From assembly GCA_002404995.1 (NCBI GenBank), contig DHKY01000005.1, forward strand, positions 1 through 64,000: 64,000 bases of DNA. Direction: 5' to 3'. Positions within the stretch are counted from its first letter, which is position 1; each line of letters opens with the position of its first letter. Source of the DNA: Caryophanales bacterium UBA4682. Lineage in GTDB: Bacteria; Bacillota_I; Bacilli_A; RFN20; CAG-288. The notes beneath the pieces were generated by a model. The model searched no databases and was not told the DNA's origin. It was given only the letters and a program-made list of their open reading frames with translations. Position numbers and translations under genes: made by a program. Positions 26,767 to 35,319 of this stretch are shown one piece after another.

Positions 26767-27745
26767 CATCTAGTCTTTGACAGTCTTTATCTGCTTTTCG
26801 TTTGGCTATAAAGAAGAAAAACAGGATGCATAAAAGCAACACCGAGATGATACCGAGATTAATATAGAGGATGACCTGCCGGAAATTCCATTTTGGAATA
26901 GAAATCCTGATAGTAAAACCATCAATGGTGTTCTTCCTTAAGGAGGAGGAAAAGTCCGTTTTCCTTATGTAGGATTTTTGATAAGAGGTTATTATTCCTT
27001 TTTCGCCAAGTCGAATTGGATTTTCGTTTTGCTTTCTTCCCGGGGTAAGAAGAACTGAATCTTTGTAGCTAAGAGAGACAAGAGCATCCTGCCTGAATGT
27101 CCTCTTGCTGACAGAAAGATAGCGGTCATATATATCCTGTGTCGAAAGATCAATCTCCAAAATACCGAGAAATTTGTCTGTGTCGGAAAAGACTTTTTTA
27201 AAATAGGAAAAGATGCCAAGGTCCGACTGATACGGAAAACTAAGGTAAGTATTTGCAATATTCTCTTTTCGAATAAAGCAGAAACTGTCTTTACTGCTAT
27301 AATAGAAAGAAGAAAAGTCTTCCCTGGATAGCAATTGCTTAAGGCTAGGAGCTCCTCCCACTTCTGAAGAGGATGCCACTAAATTTTCAGAATAAAATAA
27401 CGAACCAAGAAAGCAGGAATTCGACAAGGCCAAATCACCAAGTCCCTTGGTAATCTGGTTTTCATTTTCCACTTCACAAGCTTTCTTGAAATTTTCGTTT
27501 TCAGCCTGTGCATTCAATTGGGATTCAAATTGGACACAAGCCCTTTGGAATCGAGATGATAGAAGTGAAATCTGGCTTTGGAAAGAAGATTGAAAACTGT
27601 TCTTATAAAGAGAATAAGTTAAGGAAGACGTAACAATCGATAGAATAAAAGCCAAAACAGAAGGAATCAGGAAAACGGACCAGAAAATATTCTTGTGGAG
27701 TTTCCGAAAATCAGAATCCTGTTTTTTTGTCTTTGATTTTTTCAT
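26720..27745 (-). CDS. Sensor-only membrane protein resembling the input half of a YesM kinase
   Basis: A 341-residue protein with TM1 near residues 21-45, an external domain of about 220 residues with Cache-like features (SLFYSENLVASSSEVGG..., FLGILEIDLSTQDIYDRY) and TM2 near 290-313, followed by only about 28 charged residues. There is no HAMP domain, His-box or ATPase. This is the layout of a YesM-type kinase cut off after TM2. The reading frame ends opposite the kinase gene and no missing half is visible, so it is either a degenerated kinase or a stand-alone sensor. I start at the ATG at 27745 (MKKSKTKK), which lies 6 bp after a TATAAT sequence and has no Shine-Dalgarno site, suggesting a leaderless mRNA. 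Confidence 0.6.
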   Translation of the reverse strand: MKKSKTKKQDSDFRKLHKNIFWSVFLIPSVLAFILSIVTSSLTYSLYKNSFQSSFQSQISLLSSRFQRACVQFESQLNAQAENENFKKACEVENENQITKGLGDLALSNSCFLGSLFYSENLVASSSEVGGAPSLKQLLSREDFSSFYYSSKDSFCFIRKENIANTYLSFPYQSDLGIFSYFKKVFSDTDKFLGILEIDLSTQDIYDRYLSVSKRTFRQDALVSLSYKDSVLLTPGRKQNENPIRLGEKGIITSYQKSYIRKTDFSSSLRKNTIDGFTIRISIPKWNFRQVILYINLGIISVLLLCILFFFFIAKRKADKDCQRLDAISYERKTEREKEEV

Positions 27746-27787
27746 GACTTTATTATAGAGGTAAAACGTTTGATTTAAAACGGCAAC

Positions 27788-27811
27788 GAAAAAAACCGGC
27801 ATTCACCGGTC
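27788..27811 (-). terminator. Terminator after tRNA-Ala
   Basis: ACCGG/CCGGT hairpin followed by seven T on the minus strand, directly downstream of the tRNA-Ala gene. Confidence 0.75.
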
Positions 27812-27823
27812 TTGACTTTTTGA

Positions 27824-27899
27824 TGGTGGAGCTGACGAGGATCGAACTCGCTACCTCATGCTTGCAAAGCACGCGCTCTCCCAGGTGAGCTACAGCCCC
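27824..27899 (-). tRNA. tRNA-Ala (TGC)
   Basis: A complete cloverleaf of 76 bases with encoded CCA: acceptor stem GGGGCTG/CAGCTCC, anticodon loop CTTTGCAAG with anticodon TGC, and GTTCGATCC T loop. Confidence 0.96.
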
Positions 27900-27946
27900 A
27901 AAACGTAACGGAAAACATTATACTGAATTCCGTTACAGCAATCAAG

Positions 27947-29179
27947 TTAAATTTCAACAAAAGTACCCGTTATGTCTTTATCGGAATCGAATTCGTATCT
28001 TAAATAATGCTGACTATATCCCTCATATTTCCCTTCTTTGTTTCTTCCTTCGATGAGGACGAGTTCGGACGCAATGTTCTTCCGGTAGGCCTCTTCTTTT
28101 TCTTCGGAAAGCTGGATGAGTTTCCGTGTCCGTTCTAGACGGATAGACTGCTTGACACTTCCTTTGAGCTTTGCCGCCCTAGTGAACGGACGCTCGGAAT
28201 AAGGAAAGGCGTGGATTCGCATGAAACCGACTTTCTTGCAGAATTCATAAGTTTCCATAAAATCCTCTTCTGTTTCACTTGGAAAACCGGAGATGACATC
28301 AGTGCTGAAAGCAACCGAAGGTATCTTTTCCCGGATCCGGTTGACCTTACTGAGGTAGTCTTCCAATTTGTATTTGCGGTTCCTCCTCTTGAGGATTTTT
28401 TCACATCCGGACTGAAGCGGAATATGGAAATGCGGACAAAGTCTGTCTTGATGAGCGGCGAACAAATCAATATAGTCATCATCGATTTGACTGATTTCGA
28501 TAGAAGAGACCCGGATTCGATAAGGCAGGGATGATAAGTCCAGCCTATCCTTTAATAAATCCTTTAAACGATAAGAGGGATTATCCGGATCCTGATAGCT
28601 TCCGGTATCGATTCCGCCGATAATAAGTTCACGTACGCCGTTTTCTAATAGGGATTTTGCTTCTTTTAGAATAGAATCCTTGCTTCTTGAACGGGATCGG
28701 CCTCTGGTATAGGGGACAACGCAGTAGGAGCAAAAGTTATCGCAGCCATCCTGTACTTTCCTATAGCCTCGTACACTCTTCTCCCCTTGTTCGGTCGGAG
28801 TATCTTCGTATACGAATTTCCGGCTTTCGGTGTCGACATAATCGCAACCCTCAGATGCATTCAGAAGCTCGACGGTGGACTTGTTGGATGAACCGGTGAC
28901 TACGGCAACGCCAGGTATCGAGAGATATTCTTCCTTGTGAATCTGGCTCGAACATCCCATGATGATGATTTTCTTTCCCGGAAAACTACGGGAAAGAGAG
29001 CGGACTCTTTGCAAATCCTTGCGTTCGGCTTCGTTTGTTACTGCACAGGTGTTGACAAAATAGACATCCGCCGCTTTGCCTTTGGCTTCTTCAAAGCCTT
29101 CTTTCAATAAACGCTCTTTGAGTGATTCCGACTCATAGGCGTTCACTTTGCATCCAAGCGTGTAAATTTTAAAGGTCAT
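27947..29179 (-). CDS. mtaB: tRNA (N6-threonylcarbamoyladenosine) methylthiotransferase MtaB
   Basis: A 410-residue radical-SAM enzyme that converts t6A37 to ms2t6A37 in tRNAs reading ANN codons. Features in order: N-terminal UPF0004 domain with YTLGCKVN (Cys10), VNTCAVTNEAERK and GCSSQ cysteines; radical-SAM motif CDNFCSYC; a conserved PYTRGRSRSRS; HIPLQSGC; and a C-terminal TRAM-like domain. All arginines of the RGRSRSRS stretch use AGA or CGN, none AGG, which is informative for the code. It is cotranscribed with the hypothetical gene upstream (11-bp overlap). In this organism the AGG-reading tRNA would itself be an ANN-decoding substrate candidate. Confidence 0.93.
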   Translation of the reverse strand: MTFKIYTLGCKVNAYESESLKERLLKEGFEEAKGKAADVYFVNTCAVTNEAERKDLQRVRSLSRSFPGKKIIIMGCSSQIHKEEYLSIPGVAVVTGSSNKSTVELLNASEGCDYVDTESRKFVYEDTPTEQGEKSVRGYRKVQDGCDNFCSYCVVPYTRGRSRSRSKDSILKEAKSLLENGVRELIIGGIDTGSYQDPDNPSYRLKDLLKDRLDLSSLPYRIRVSSIEISQIDDDYIDLFAAHQDRLCPHFHIPLQSGCEKILKRRNRKYKLEDYLSKVNRIREKIPSVAFSTDVISGFPSETEEDFMETYEFCKKVGFMRIHAFPYSERPFTRAAKLKGSVKQSIRLERTRKLIQLSEEKEEAYRKNIASELVLIEGRNKEGKYEGYSQHYLRYEFDSDKDITGTFVEI

Positions 29180-29945
29180 CCTCTTTTATCTCCTTGTACT
29201 GTCCTTCTTTGCTTTTGATTGCCGCTAAGACAATCTTTGGGGAAAGCAGTTCGAAACGAATCAAATCCTGGCTAAGCTTAGCAAAATCATTGGAGTAGTA
29301 ATCCTTGGCTATTTCTTCTAGACGTTCTTTCAGATGGTCTGTCTTCTTCTGCTTCCTGCTCTCATCGAAGAAAGGAATCCTCGTTTCAAGATATCCAGAA
29401 GAATCGATAAACAGAAGAACACCTGCCTTTTCAATATAATAAGCAGAGGAATCGATGTCGGATACCCCAAGCTTTTTCCTACTGGTCATGGACCTATCGA
29501 AAAGGTGGCTGCCGTACTCATGGAACGGATTGATAAGAGAACAATCAGGATCTCTTAAGAAAGCATCGTAGGGGAAGGAATAAAAGGAATCCAAAGAAGA
29601 CAGAAAACGCTGATTGATAAATGGAGAATAGAACGGAAACCAGATTGGAGTCTGATGATAGGTAAAACAGGGAATGTGATCCACTATTTTTTTAATTTTC
29701 TCTTTATTTCTTTGGATTTCTTCTTTGATGGATGACTTTAGAATAGAAATTATCCTGTTCCGCCTTTCCAGGCTTCTCAGAAGAATATAGGAACGCATAA
29801 TTCCGTAAGGAGAAGAAAATTCAAGAAAAGGCCGCCTGTTTGGAGGACAGATTCCTTGATGCTCGCTAATAAAGGTAAGTTCCGGGCTTGGGGACCTCTC
29901 TTTAGGAACCGCCCAGTTCAGGTAGGGAAAAAAGCCTTTGGACAT
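29169..29945 (-). CDS. Conserved-looking protein of unknown function
   Basis: A 258-residue protein, starting at the ATG at 29945 behind TGGAG. No membrane segments or known motif. It is rich in Phe, Tyr and Ser (FPYLNWAVPK, IPCFTYHQTPIWFPFYSPFI) and has a charged C-terminus (KKTDHLKERLEEIAKDYYSNDF). Its 3' end overlaps mtaB by 11 bp, indicating co-translation. I do not recognise the family. Confidence 0.65.
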   Translation of the reverse strand: MSKGFFPYLNWAVPKERSPSPELTFISEHQGICPPNRRPFLEFSSPYGIMRSYILLRSLERRNRIISILKSSIKEEIQRNKEKIKKIVDHIPCFTYHQTPIWFPFYSPFINQRFLSSLDSFYSFPYDAFLRDPDCSLINPFHEYGSHLFDRSMTSRKKLGVSDIDSSAYYIEKAGVLLFIDSSGYLETRIPFFDESRKQKKTDHLKERLEEIAKDYYSNDFAKLSQDLIRFELLSPKIVLAAIKSKEGQYKEIKEDDL

Positions 29946-29976
29946 ACTGACTCCATTATAGTTGAAAAAGAGAAAG

Positions 29977-30001
29977 AAAAAAGTCCGGAACACCCGGACT
30001 T
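29977..30001 (-). terminator. Terminator after the tRNA Asp-Gly pair
   Basis: AAGTCCGG/CCGGACTT inverted repeat with T-run on the minus strand, 12 bp downstream of tRNA-Gly. Confidence 0.8.
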
Positions 30002-30012
30002 AATTTACCAAA

Positions 30013-30086
30013 TGGAGCAAGCGACGGGAATCGGACCCGCATGTCGACCTTGGCAAGGTCGCGTTCTACCACTGAACTACGCCTGC
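30013..30086 (-). tRNA. tRNA-Gly (GCC)
   Basis: Complete 74-base cloverleaf with CCA; GCAGGCG acceptor arm and anticodon loop CTTGCCAAG. Confidence 0.96.
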
Positions 30087-30096
30087 AAATATAAGA

Positions 30097-30173
30097 TGGC
30101 GGATCCTACGGGATTTGAACCCGTGATCTTCTCCGTGACAGGGAGACGTGATAGGCCGCTACACTAAGGATCC
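30097..30173 (-). tRNA. tRNA-Asp (GTC)
   Basis: Complete 77-base cloverleaf with CCA; GGATCCT acceptor arm and anticodon loop CTGTCAC. It precedes tRNA-Gly by 10 bp in the same transcript. Confidence 0.95.
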
Positions 30174-30396
30174 ATCCAGCGCTTTCTTTCGCGCTTTAAG
30201 ATTATCGCATGTAGCCCAAAGAAAAGCAAGAGAAATTTTCCAAAATTTTCAGGATCCAGATTTTCTTATCAATTGAGCCAATTATGAATAAAAAATCAAG
30301 AAATGTTAAGCGGTTTCATTTGAAAGAAAAGTAGAAATTATACCAACTTCTTATTCTATCCTTTAAAATAGTGTTGTCTAACAAAGGAGCTTGCTT

Positions 30397-30993
30397 ATGG
30401 AGAAACTTATCCTGTCGGAAGATGAAATCTCCCGCATCTGTGGTCGTCTAGCATCTGAAATTGAACCAAAGCTGAAAGAAGACAACAATGGCATTCCGAT
30501 TTTCGTCGGTGTCAGGAACGGTGCGCTTCCCTTCTTATTCGAATTAGTCCGCCATCTCAAAGGGGCTTATTGGTTGGATACAAGGAAGGTTTCTTCCTAT
30601 GATGGCGAATCCTCTACTGGTACTGTTACTCTGGAGAAAGAACCGGATCATAACCTCGAAGGACGTGACGTCGTCTTAGTCGAAGACATCATCGACACGG
30701 GGACCACCAGGCATTTCCTAAAGGATTTTGTCAGGAAGAAATACAAACCGAAGCATCTTTATATCTGCGTTCTTGTCAAACGCAAGAATCCAAAAGAGAC
30801 TTACAACGAATTGGCTGATTTCACAGGTCTCACCACGGATGAGCAGCGCTATATCGTTGGTTTTGGATTTGATTACTATGGTCTTTTCCGCAATGACCCC
30901 TATGTTTTCGTCCCTTCGAAGGAAGATAGGGAAAATTGGGACAGAATCCTGGACGACGATAAGAAAAAACATCCGAACCAACTTAGAAAATAA
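30397..30993 (+). CDS. hpt: Hypoxanthine phosphoribosyltransferase-like purine salvage enzyme
   Basis: A 198-residue cytoplasmic PRTase that joins hypoxanthine or guanine to PRPP. The ATG at 30397 follows AAAGGAGC by 8 bp; an in-frame TTG two codons upstream is less likely. The PRPP motif VVLVEDIIDTGTT lies near residues 91-103, and the C-terminal YIVGFGFDYYGLFRNDPY matches the family. With AGG as Met, residues near 63 read LDTMKVSSYDG, as in known enzymes (..MAVSSYG), and GV-x-NGALPF and TGTT-x-HFL also become hydrophobic. The C-terminus is a little longer than usual. Confidence 0.93.
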   Translation: MEKLILSEDEISRICGRLASEIEPKLKEDNNGIPIFVGVRNGALPFLFELVRHLKGAYWLDTRKVSSYDGESSTGTVTLEKEPDHNLEGRDVVLVEDIIDTGTTRHFLKDFVRKKYKPKHLYICVLVKRKNPKETYNELADFTGLTTDEQRYIVGFGFDYYGLFRNDPYVFVPSKEDRENWDRILDDDKKKHPNQLRK

Positions 30994-30994
30994 A

Positions 30995-31026
30995 AAAAGG
31001 GCCGGTGCTGAGCCGGTCCTTTTTGT
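30995..31026. terminator. Bidirectional terminator between hpt and glf
   Basis: AAAAAGG(G)CCGG...CCGGTCCTTTTT hairpin between two convergent genes. Confidence 0.85.
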
Positions 31027-31030
31027 TTCC

Positions 31031-32128
31031 TTATTTTCCAGTGAGTTTCTGGTAGAGCTTCTTGGCTTCGATGATTGTATCATCCCTGTCGAAATAACTG
31101 TAGTTTCCAAGACGCCCGGCAAAGCTTACGTTCTTTGCTTCTTTTGCAAGTTCTTTATAGCTTTGACTGAGGTTTTTGTTTTTCTCGTTGTTGATTGGAT
31201 AAAGCGGCCTATCCCCTTCCTCGAATTCCTTCGGATATTCTTTTGTGATATAGGTGACTGAGCTGCCCCGATCCATGAAATGCTTGTGTTCACAGATACG
31301 GGTATAAGGAACATCCTTGTCGGTATAATTGACAACCGCTGCTTTCTGATAATATTCCTGGTCGAGTCTTTCGGTTTCGAATTTAAGAGTTCGATACTCA
31401 AGATGACCAAGACGGTAACCGAAATAAGCGTCGATTGGTCCGGTATAGATGATATGCTTTGCCCTCTTTTCAAGATTTTCCTTATCAGAAAGAAAGTCTT
31501 TGTTCAGCCTGACCTCGACTCCATCCAGCCTGTTTTCGATGGTTTTGGTGTAACCTTCTACTGGGATTCCAGAATAAGTGTCATTGAAATAGTTGTTGTT
31601 GTAGGTGAAACGTACAGGAAGCCGTTTGATGATGGAAGCCGGTAATTCGTTGCAGGGACGTCCCCACTGTTTCTCCGTATATCCTTTGACAAGGATTTCA
31701 AAGATATCCTTACCTACCCTTTTTATCGCCTGTTCTTCCAGGTTTTTCGGCTCTTTGATTCCGCTTGCATCAATCTGCTCCTGGATTTTCTTCTTTGCTT
31801 CCTCTGGTTCTGTGATTCCCCAAAGGTCTTTGAAGGTATTCCTGTTAAAAGGCCTGTGATAGTATTTTCCTTTAAAGAAGGCTAATGGTTCATTGATAAA
31901 CGTCTTCCTCTTTCCGTAGGAATCAAAGAAGTTCCATGCGAATTCATCGGAAGTATGGAAGATGTGCGGTCCAACGACATGGATGTCGATGTTATCCTTT
32001 CGTTCAGTCCGGATTGCACCTCCGACATAAGGAAGCTTTTCGACAGCCAGGACTTTATAATCCTTTTTCCTCCTTGCTGCTAAGGAAGCACCAAAAAGAC
32101 CGGCGCCTACGATGAGATAATCGTACAT
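31031..32128 (-). CDS. glf: UDP-galactopyranose mutase
   Basis: A 365-residue FAD enzyme that interconverts UDP-galactopyranose and UDP-galactofuranose for surface glycans. I start at 32128 (MYDYLIVGAGLFG), 1 bp after the cysS stop, because the FAD-binding GxGxxG must be close to the N-terminus. Family motifs: GPHIFHTSDEFAWNFF, KQWGRPCNELPASIIKRLPVRFTYNNNYFNDTYSGIP and the C-terminal GRLGNYSYFDRDDTI. Conserved arginines (RLPVRF) are CGN. Its product would supply galactofuranose to the glycosyltransferases at 40-47 kb. Confidence 0.94.
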   Translation of the reverse strand: MYDYLIVGAGLFGASLAARRKKDYKVLAVEKLPYVGGAIRTERKDNIDIHVVGPHIFHTSDEFAWNFFDSYGKRKTFINEPLAFFKGKYYHRPFNRNTFKDLWGITEPEEAKKKIQEQIDASGIKEPKNLEEQAIKRVGKDIFEILVKGYTEKQWGRPCNELPASIIKRLPVRFTYNNNYFNDTYSGIPVEGYTKTIENRLDGVEVRLNKDFLSDKENLEKRAKHIIYTGPIDAYFGYRLGHLEYRTLKFETERLDQEYYQKAAVVNYTDKDVPYTRICEHKHFMDRGSSVTYITKEYPKEFEEGDRPLYPINNEKNKNLSQSYKELAKEAKNVSFAGRLGNYSYFDRDDTIIEAKKLYQKLTGK

Positions 32129-32129
32129 G

Positions 32130-33479
32130 CTATAAAAGTCCTTTCTGCCTAAGGATAGGACGAAGCTTATCCGAGGCGGCGAAATCTTTTTCTTCGCGGG
32201 CTTTCCTGTATTCCTGATACCTTGCCTTATCTTCTTGTGAGACAGAGGGAACATCAAAAACAAGACCGAGTATGGAGAAGAATTTATTCAAGGTTTCATA
32301 GACAGAGGAAAGGCTTTCTAAATCCAAAGGCTTTTTCCTCAGAAGAGAGTTCCTCTCCTTGATTTCTTTGTCTACGACAGCCCTAGCGTTAGAAACATTC
32401 AAATCGTTAGCAAGAGAAGCCCTGAATTCATTATAATCCTGCTCGATAATTGGTTTCTTTTCCGCATTATTCAATTGCAACGTGCAAGAAGCACGTTTCC
32501 TAGCAGAGGCAAACTTGTTTGCTTTCTTATCAAACAAATCAAGCTGTTCTTCCGTGTAATTAATCGGGGCACGGTAATGGGTAGAATAGAAGAACCTACG
32601 GACTGCGTTACCGCTATGGCGAGCTAAGACATCTTTGGCAAGAATTGAATTTCCTAAGGATTTGCTCCTCTTTGTTCCGTTTGTCAGAAGGAAGCCGACA
32701 TGCCTCCAGTAATTCGCCAAGTGTGTATTGTGGCTTGCTTCGGATTGAGCGATTTCATTTTCGTGATGGGGGAACTTCAAGTCAAATCCACCGCCATGGA
32801 TATCGATTAAAGGCTTATGGAAGACAGAATTGACCATAACGACGCATTCGGTATGCCAGCCAGGACGACCGGTTCCGACAACTGTGTCGAATTTGATGCC
32901 ATCGTCTTTCGTGAGCTTCCAAAGTGCGAAATCGAGCGGATTTTCTTTATGAGAATTGACATCGATTCGTGAGCCAGCAACTAGATCATCGATATTTTGT
33001 TTGCTTAAGGTTCCATAGTCTTTGATTTTGTTCACACGGAAATAGATGTCATCATCAGCTTGGTAGGCATAGCCCTTATCAACCAGGTCTTTGATGAAAG
33101 AAGCCCTGATATTGATGTACTCACTTGCTTTTGGATGATCATAAAGAGGAAGAATATGAAGCTGGTCTAAGCAGTCTTCATAGGCTTTAATATAGAATTG
33201 AGAAAGGTCTTTCTCGCTTTTCCCCTCTTTCTTTGCCTCTTTGATAATCTTATCGTCAATATCGGTATAATTGGAGACGCATTTAACTTGGTAGCCGCAT
33301 TCATCCCTGAAACGTGTGAGAAGATCAAACGTGATGGTCGGCCGGAAATTACCGAGGTGAACATAATTGTAGACGGTTGGTCCACAATAATAGATATCGA
33401 CCTCGTTTCCTTCTAATGGTACGAATTCCCGCCTTTTTCCTTGGTAGGAATCATAAAGACTGATTTTCATTTTGGTCAT
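32130..33479 (-). CDS. cysS: Cysteinyl-tRNA synthetase
   Basis: A 449-residue class I aminoacyl-tRNA synthetase. Zn ligands and HIGH motif: CGPTVYNYVHLGN (Cys32, HLGN 41-44), GRPGWHTECVVMV and HHENEIAQSEA. The second class I signature is K-x-SKSLGN at residues 270-274, where x is AGG (32667-32669); the family has KMSKS. AGG at 32703 gives YW-x-HVGF, matching the family's WMHNGF. These two positions are among the strongest evidence that AGG means Met. The gene overlaps the upstream ABC gene by 29 bp and is followed 1 bp later by glf. Confidence 0.97.
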   Translation of the reverse strand: MTKMKISLYDSYQGKRREFVPLEGNEVDIYYCGPTVYNYVHLGNFRPTITFDLLTRFRDECGYQVKCVSNYTDIDDKIIKEAKKEGKSEKDLSQFYIKAYEDCLDQLHILPLYDHPKASEYINIRASFIKDLVDKGYAYQADDDIYFRVNKIKDYGTLSKQNIDDLVAGSRIDVNSHKENPLDFALWKLTKDDGIKFDTVVGTGRPGWHTECVVMVNSVFHKPLIDIHGGGFDLKFPHHENEIAQSEASHNTHLANYWRHVGFLLTNGTKRSKSLGNSILAKDVLARHSGNAVRRFFYSTHYRAPINYTEEQLDLFDKKANKFASARKRASCTLQLNNAEKKPIIEQDYNEFRASLANDLNVSNARAVVDKEIKERNSLLRKKPLDLESLSSVYETLNKFFSILGLVFDVPSVSQEDKARYQEYRKAREEKDFAASDKLRPILRQKGLL

Positions 33480-35316
33480 GGCTTTGCTGTCCTTTCCCTA
33501 AATTATTCTCCCTATTCTGTAACTGATATAGATTATAGTAGATTTTGTGCCTCTTTAGTAATTGTTGATGGTTTCCCTGTTCCCTGAGGTGCCCTTTGTG
33601 AATTACAAAGATGACATCTGCGTTTTTAATCGTGCTTAAACGATGAGCCACGATGACCCTTGTTCCGATACTTCGCATCTTTTCTAAGGACTTCTGGATG
33701 ATATTCTCGGTTTCTGTGTCGATATTGGCAGTTGCTTCATCGAGAAGAACCATCGATGGCTTATAGACAAGGGTTCTCGCAAAGGAAACGAGCTGTCTTT
33801 GTCCAGCAGAATAATTATCGCCACGTTCTTTGACATTTTCTTGGTATTTGCCAGGGAGCTGGTCAATGAAACTATCCGCCCCGACTTCTTTTGATGCAGA
33901 AACGATTTCTTCTTGGGATATTGTTTCATCTCCTAAAGAGATGTTATCGCTGATTGTTCCGGAGAAGAGGAACACATCTTGAAGCCTTACGCCGATATTC
34001 TTTCGAATGCAGTCCAGAGAATAGTCTTGGATGTTGATATCATCAATAAGGATTTCGCCGGAATTGACTTCATAAGTGCGGTTGATTAGGGAGATGATAG
34101 TCGATTTTCCAGCACCCGTCGCTCCGACAAAAGCAGCAGTTTCTCCTGGCTGGATAACAAAACTGATGTCCTGCAAAACATAGTCTGTTCCTTCGTAAGC
34201 AAAGTAGACATGCTTGAATTCTATCTTTCCTTTGAAACTCGGAACTGAGACGCCTTTATTCTTTGCTTCTTCCAGCGCAGTAGAGTTCAAGACATAGAGA
34301 ACACGTTCAGCGCTTGAGAAGATGGACTGCCTTTGATTCAGCCTCTTGGTCACGGACTGAATAGGCTGGAAGAACTGACCGTTGAAGGAAATCAGCATCT
34401 GGAAGGTTCCGATGGTAAGTCCTCCCATAGAGGGATCCCTTGTGACTTTTGGCAAAGCTAGGGAAATTATGATTACGTAGCAGATGACCTGCAGAAGATA
34501 CCTTGTCGGGTAAAAGGCTGAATAGACATTCGAACACTTCAGTGCGGATGATCGGATTGCTTCGTTTTTCTCATCAAATTCGTCTTTCTTTTTCTCTTCA
34601 GCGGAAAACACTTTGATTACTTTGACGCCTTGGAATGTTTCGCTTAGGAAGGAGTTCCTTTCAGAAATCGACTTTTTGTTGGCACGATAATACTTCTTCG
34701 TCTGCTTAGTAAAGAAAAGCGAAACAAAGAACACAATCGGAATAAAGGCAAGGAAGACAAAACCAAAATAGAAGCATCCGTTCCTTCCGGAAACAACAAA
34801 GGTTCCAATCGTGATAATCAGGATGGTTCCAATGGAGCGGAGTAGTTCGGGAACGATATCCGAAAAAAGGGTAGAAAGATTTTGCGTATCATTGGTGATC
34901 CGTGTGACATAGCTTCCGATTTTCAACGATCGCAACTCGCTCAAAGAATAGTTGGTTATTTTTGTGAACCTGTCGTCCCGCCTATCCCGGATGACGTATT
35001 GGCCAAGTTTCTTCAGCCCCCTTGTGACAAAATAGGCGCCAAAACCTGCACAAAGCCAGAGCATAGTATCCGCTATTGTTAAATAAATGACGGGAAGGAA
35101 AACATCCGCAGAATAGGGCTTTGGCATCCTCGACGTCTTAGAAAGATAATCCACGAGGAATTTAGCTAAGAAAGGCTCTCCTGTAAAAAGGAAATTGACA
35201 AATACATCACCAATCAGAATCAGAATGAAAGGCTTCCTGTAGGGCTTGAAGTAAGGAATGATTCCACGAAGGACAGAGAACTTCTGGTTCAGAGAGAGTT
35301 TCTTCTTGTTTTCCAT
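33451..35316 (-). CDS. ABC exporter half-transporter, catalytically complete NBD
   Basis: A 621-residue fusion of six membrane segments and an ATPase domain, of the type-IV exporter family (lipid/multidrug). The NBD has Walker A GATGAGKST, signature YSAGQRQ, Walker B MVLLDEATANID with the catalytic Glu, and AHRLST. It lies 3 bp after its partner and the pair resembles BmrC/BmrD or YheI/YheH heterodimers, this being the subunit with the canonical catalytic Glu. The C-terminal tail overlaps cysS. Substrate unknown. Confidence 0.9.
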   Translation of the reverse strand: MENKKKLSLNQKFSVLRGIIPYFKPYRKPFILILIGDVFVNFLFTGEPFLAKFLVDYLSKTSRMPKPYSADVFLPVIYLTIADTMLWLCAGFGAYFVTRGLKKLGQYVIRDRRDDRFTKITNYSLSELRSLKIGSYVTRITNDTQNLSTLFSDIVPELLRSIGTILIITIGTFVVSGRNGCFYFGFVFLAFIPIVFFVSLFFTKQTKKYYRANKKSISERNSFLSETFQGVKVIKVFSAEEKKKDEFDEKNEAIRSSALKCSNVYSAFYPTRYLLQVICYVIIISLALPKVTRDPSMGGLTIGTFQMLISFNGQFFQPIQSVTKRLNQRQSIFSSAERVLYVLNSTALEEAKNKGVSVPSFKGKIEFKHVYFAYEGTDYVLQDISFVIQPGETAAFVGATGAGKSTIISLINRTYEVNSGEILIDDINIQDYSLDCIRKNIGVRLQDVFLFSGTISDNISLGDETISQEEIVSASKEVGADSFIDQLPGKYQENVKERGDNYSAGQRQLVSFARTLVYKPSMVLLDEATANIDTETENIIQKSLEKMRSIGTRVIVAHRLSTIKNADVIFVIHKGHLREQGNHQQLLKRHKIYYNLYQLQNRENNLGKGQQSHDQNENQSL

Positions 35317-35319
35317 GAA

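Noticed and set aside
31031..32263. Longer glf frame starting inside cysS
   Set aside because: The FAD-binding GxGxxG must be close to the N-terminus; the extra 45 residues are cysS sequence in another frame.
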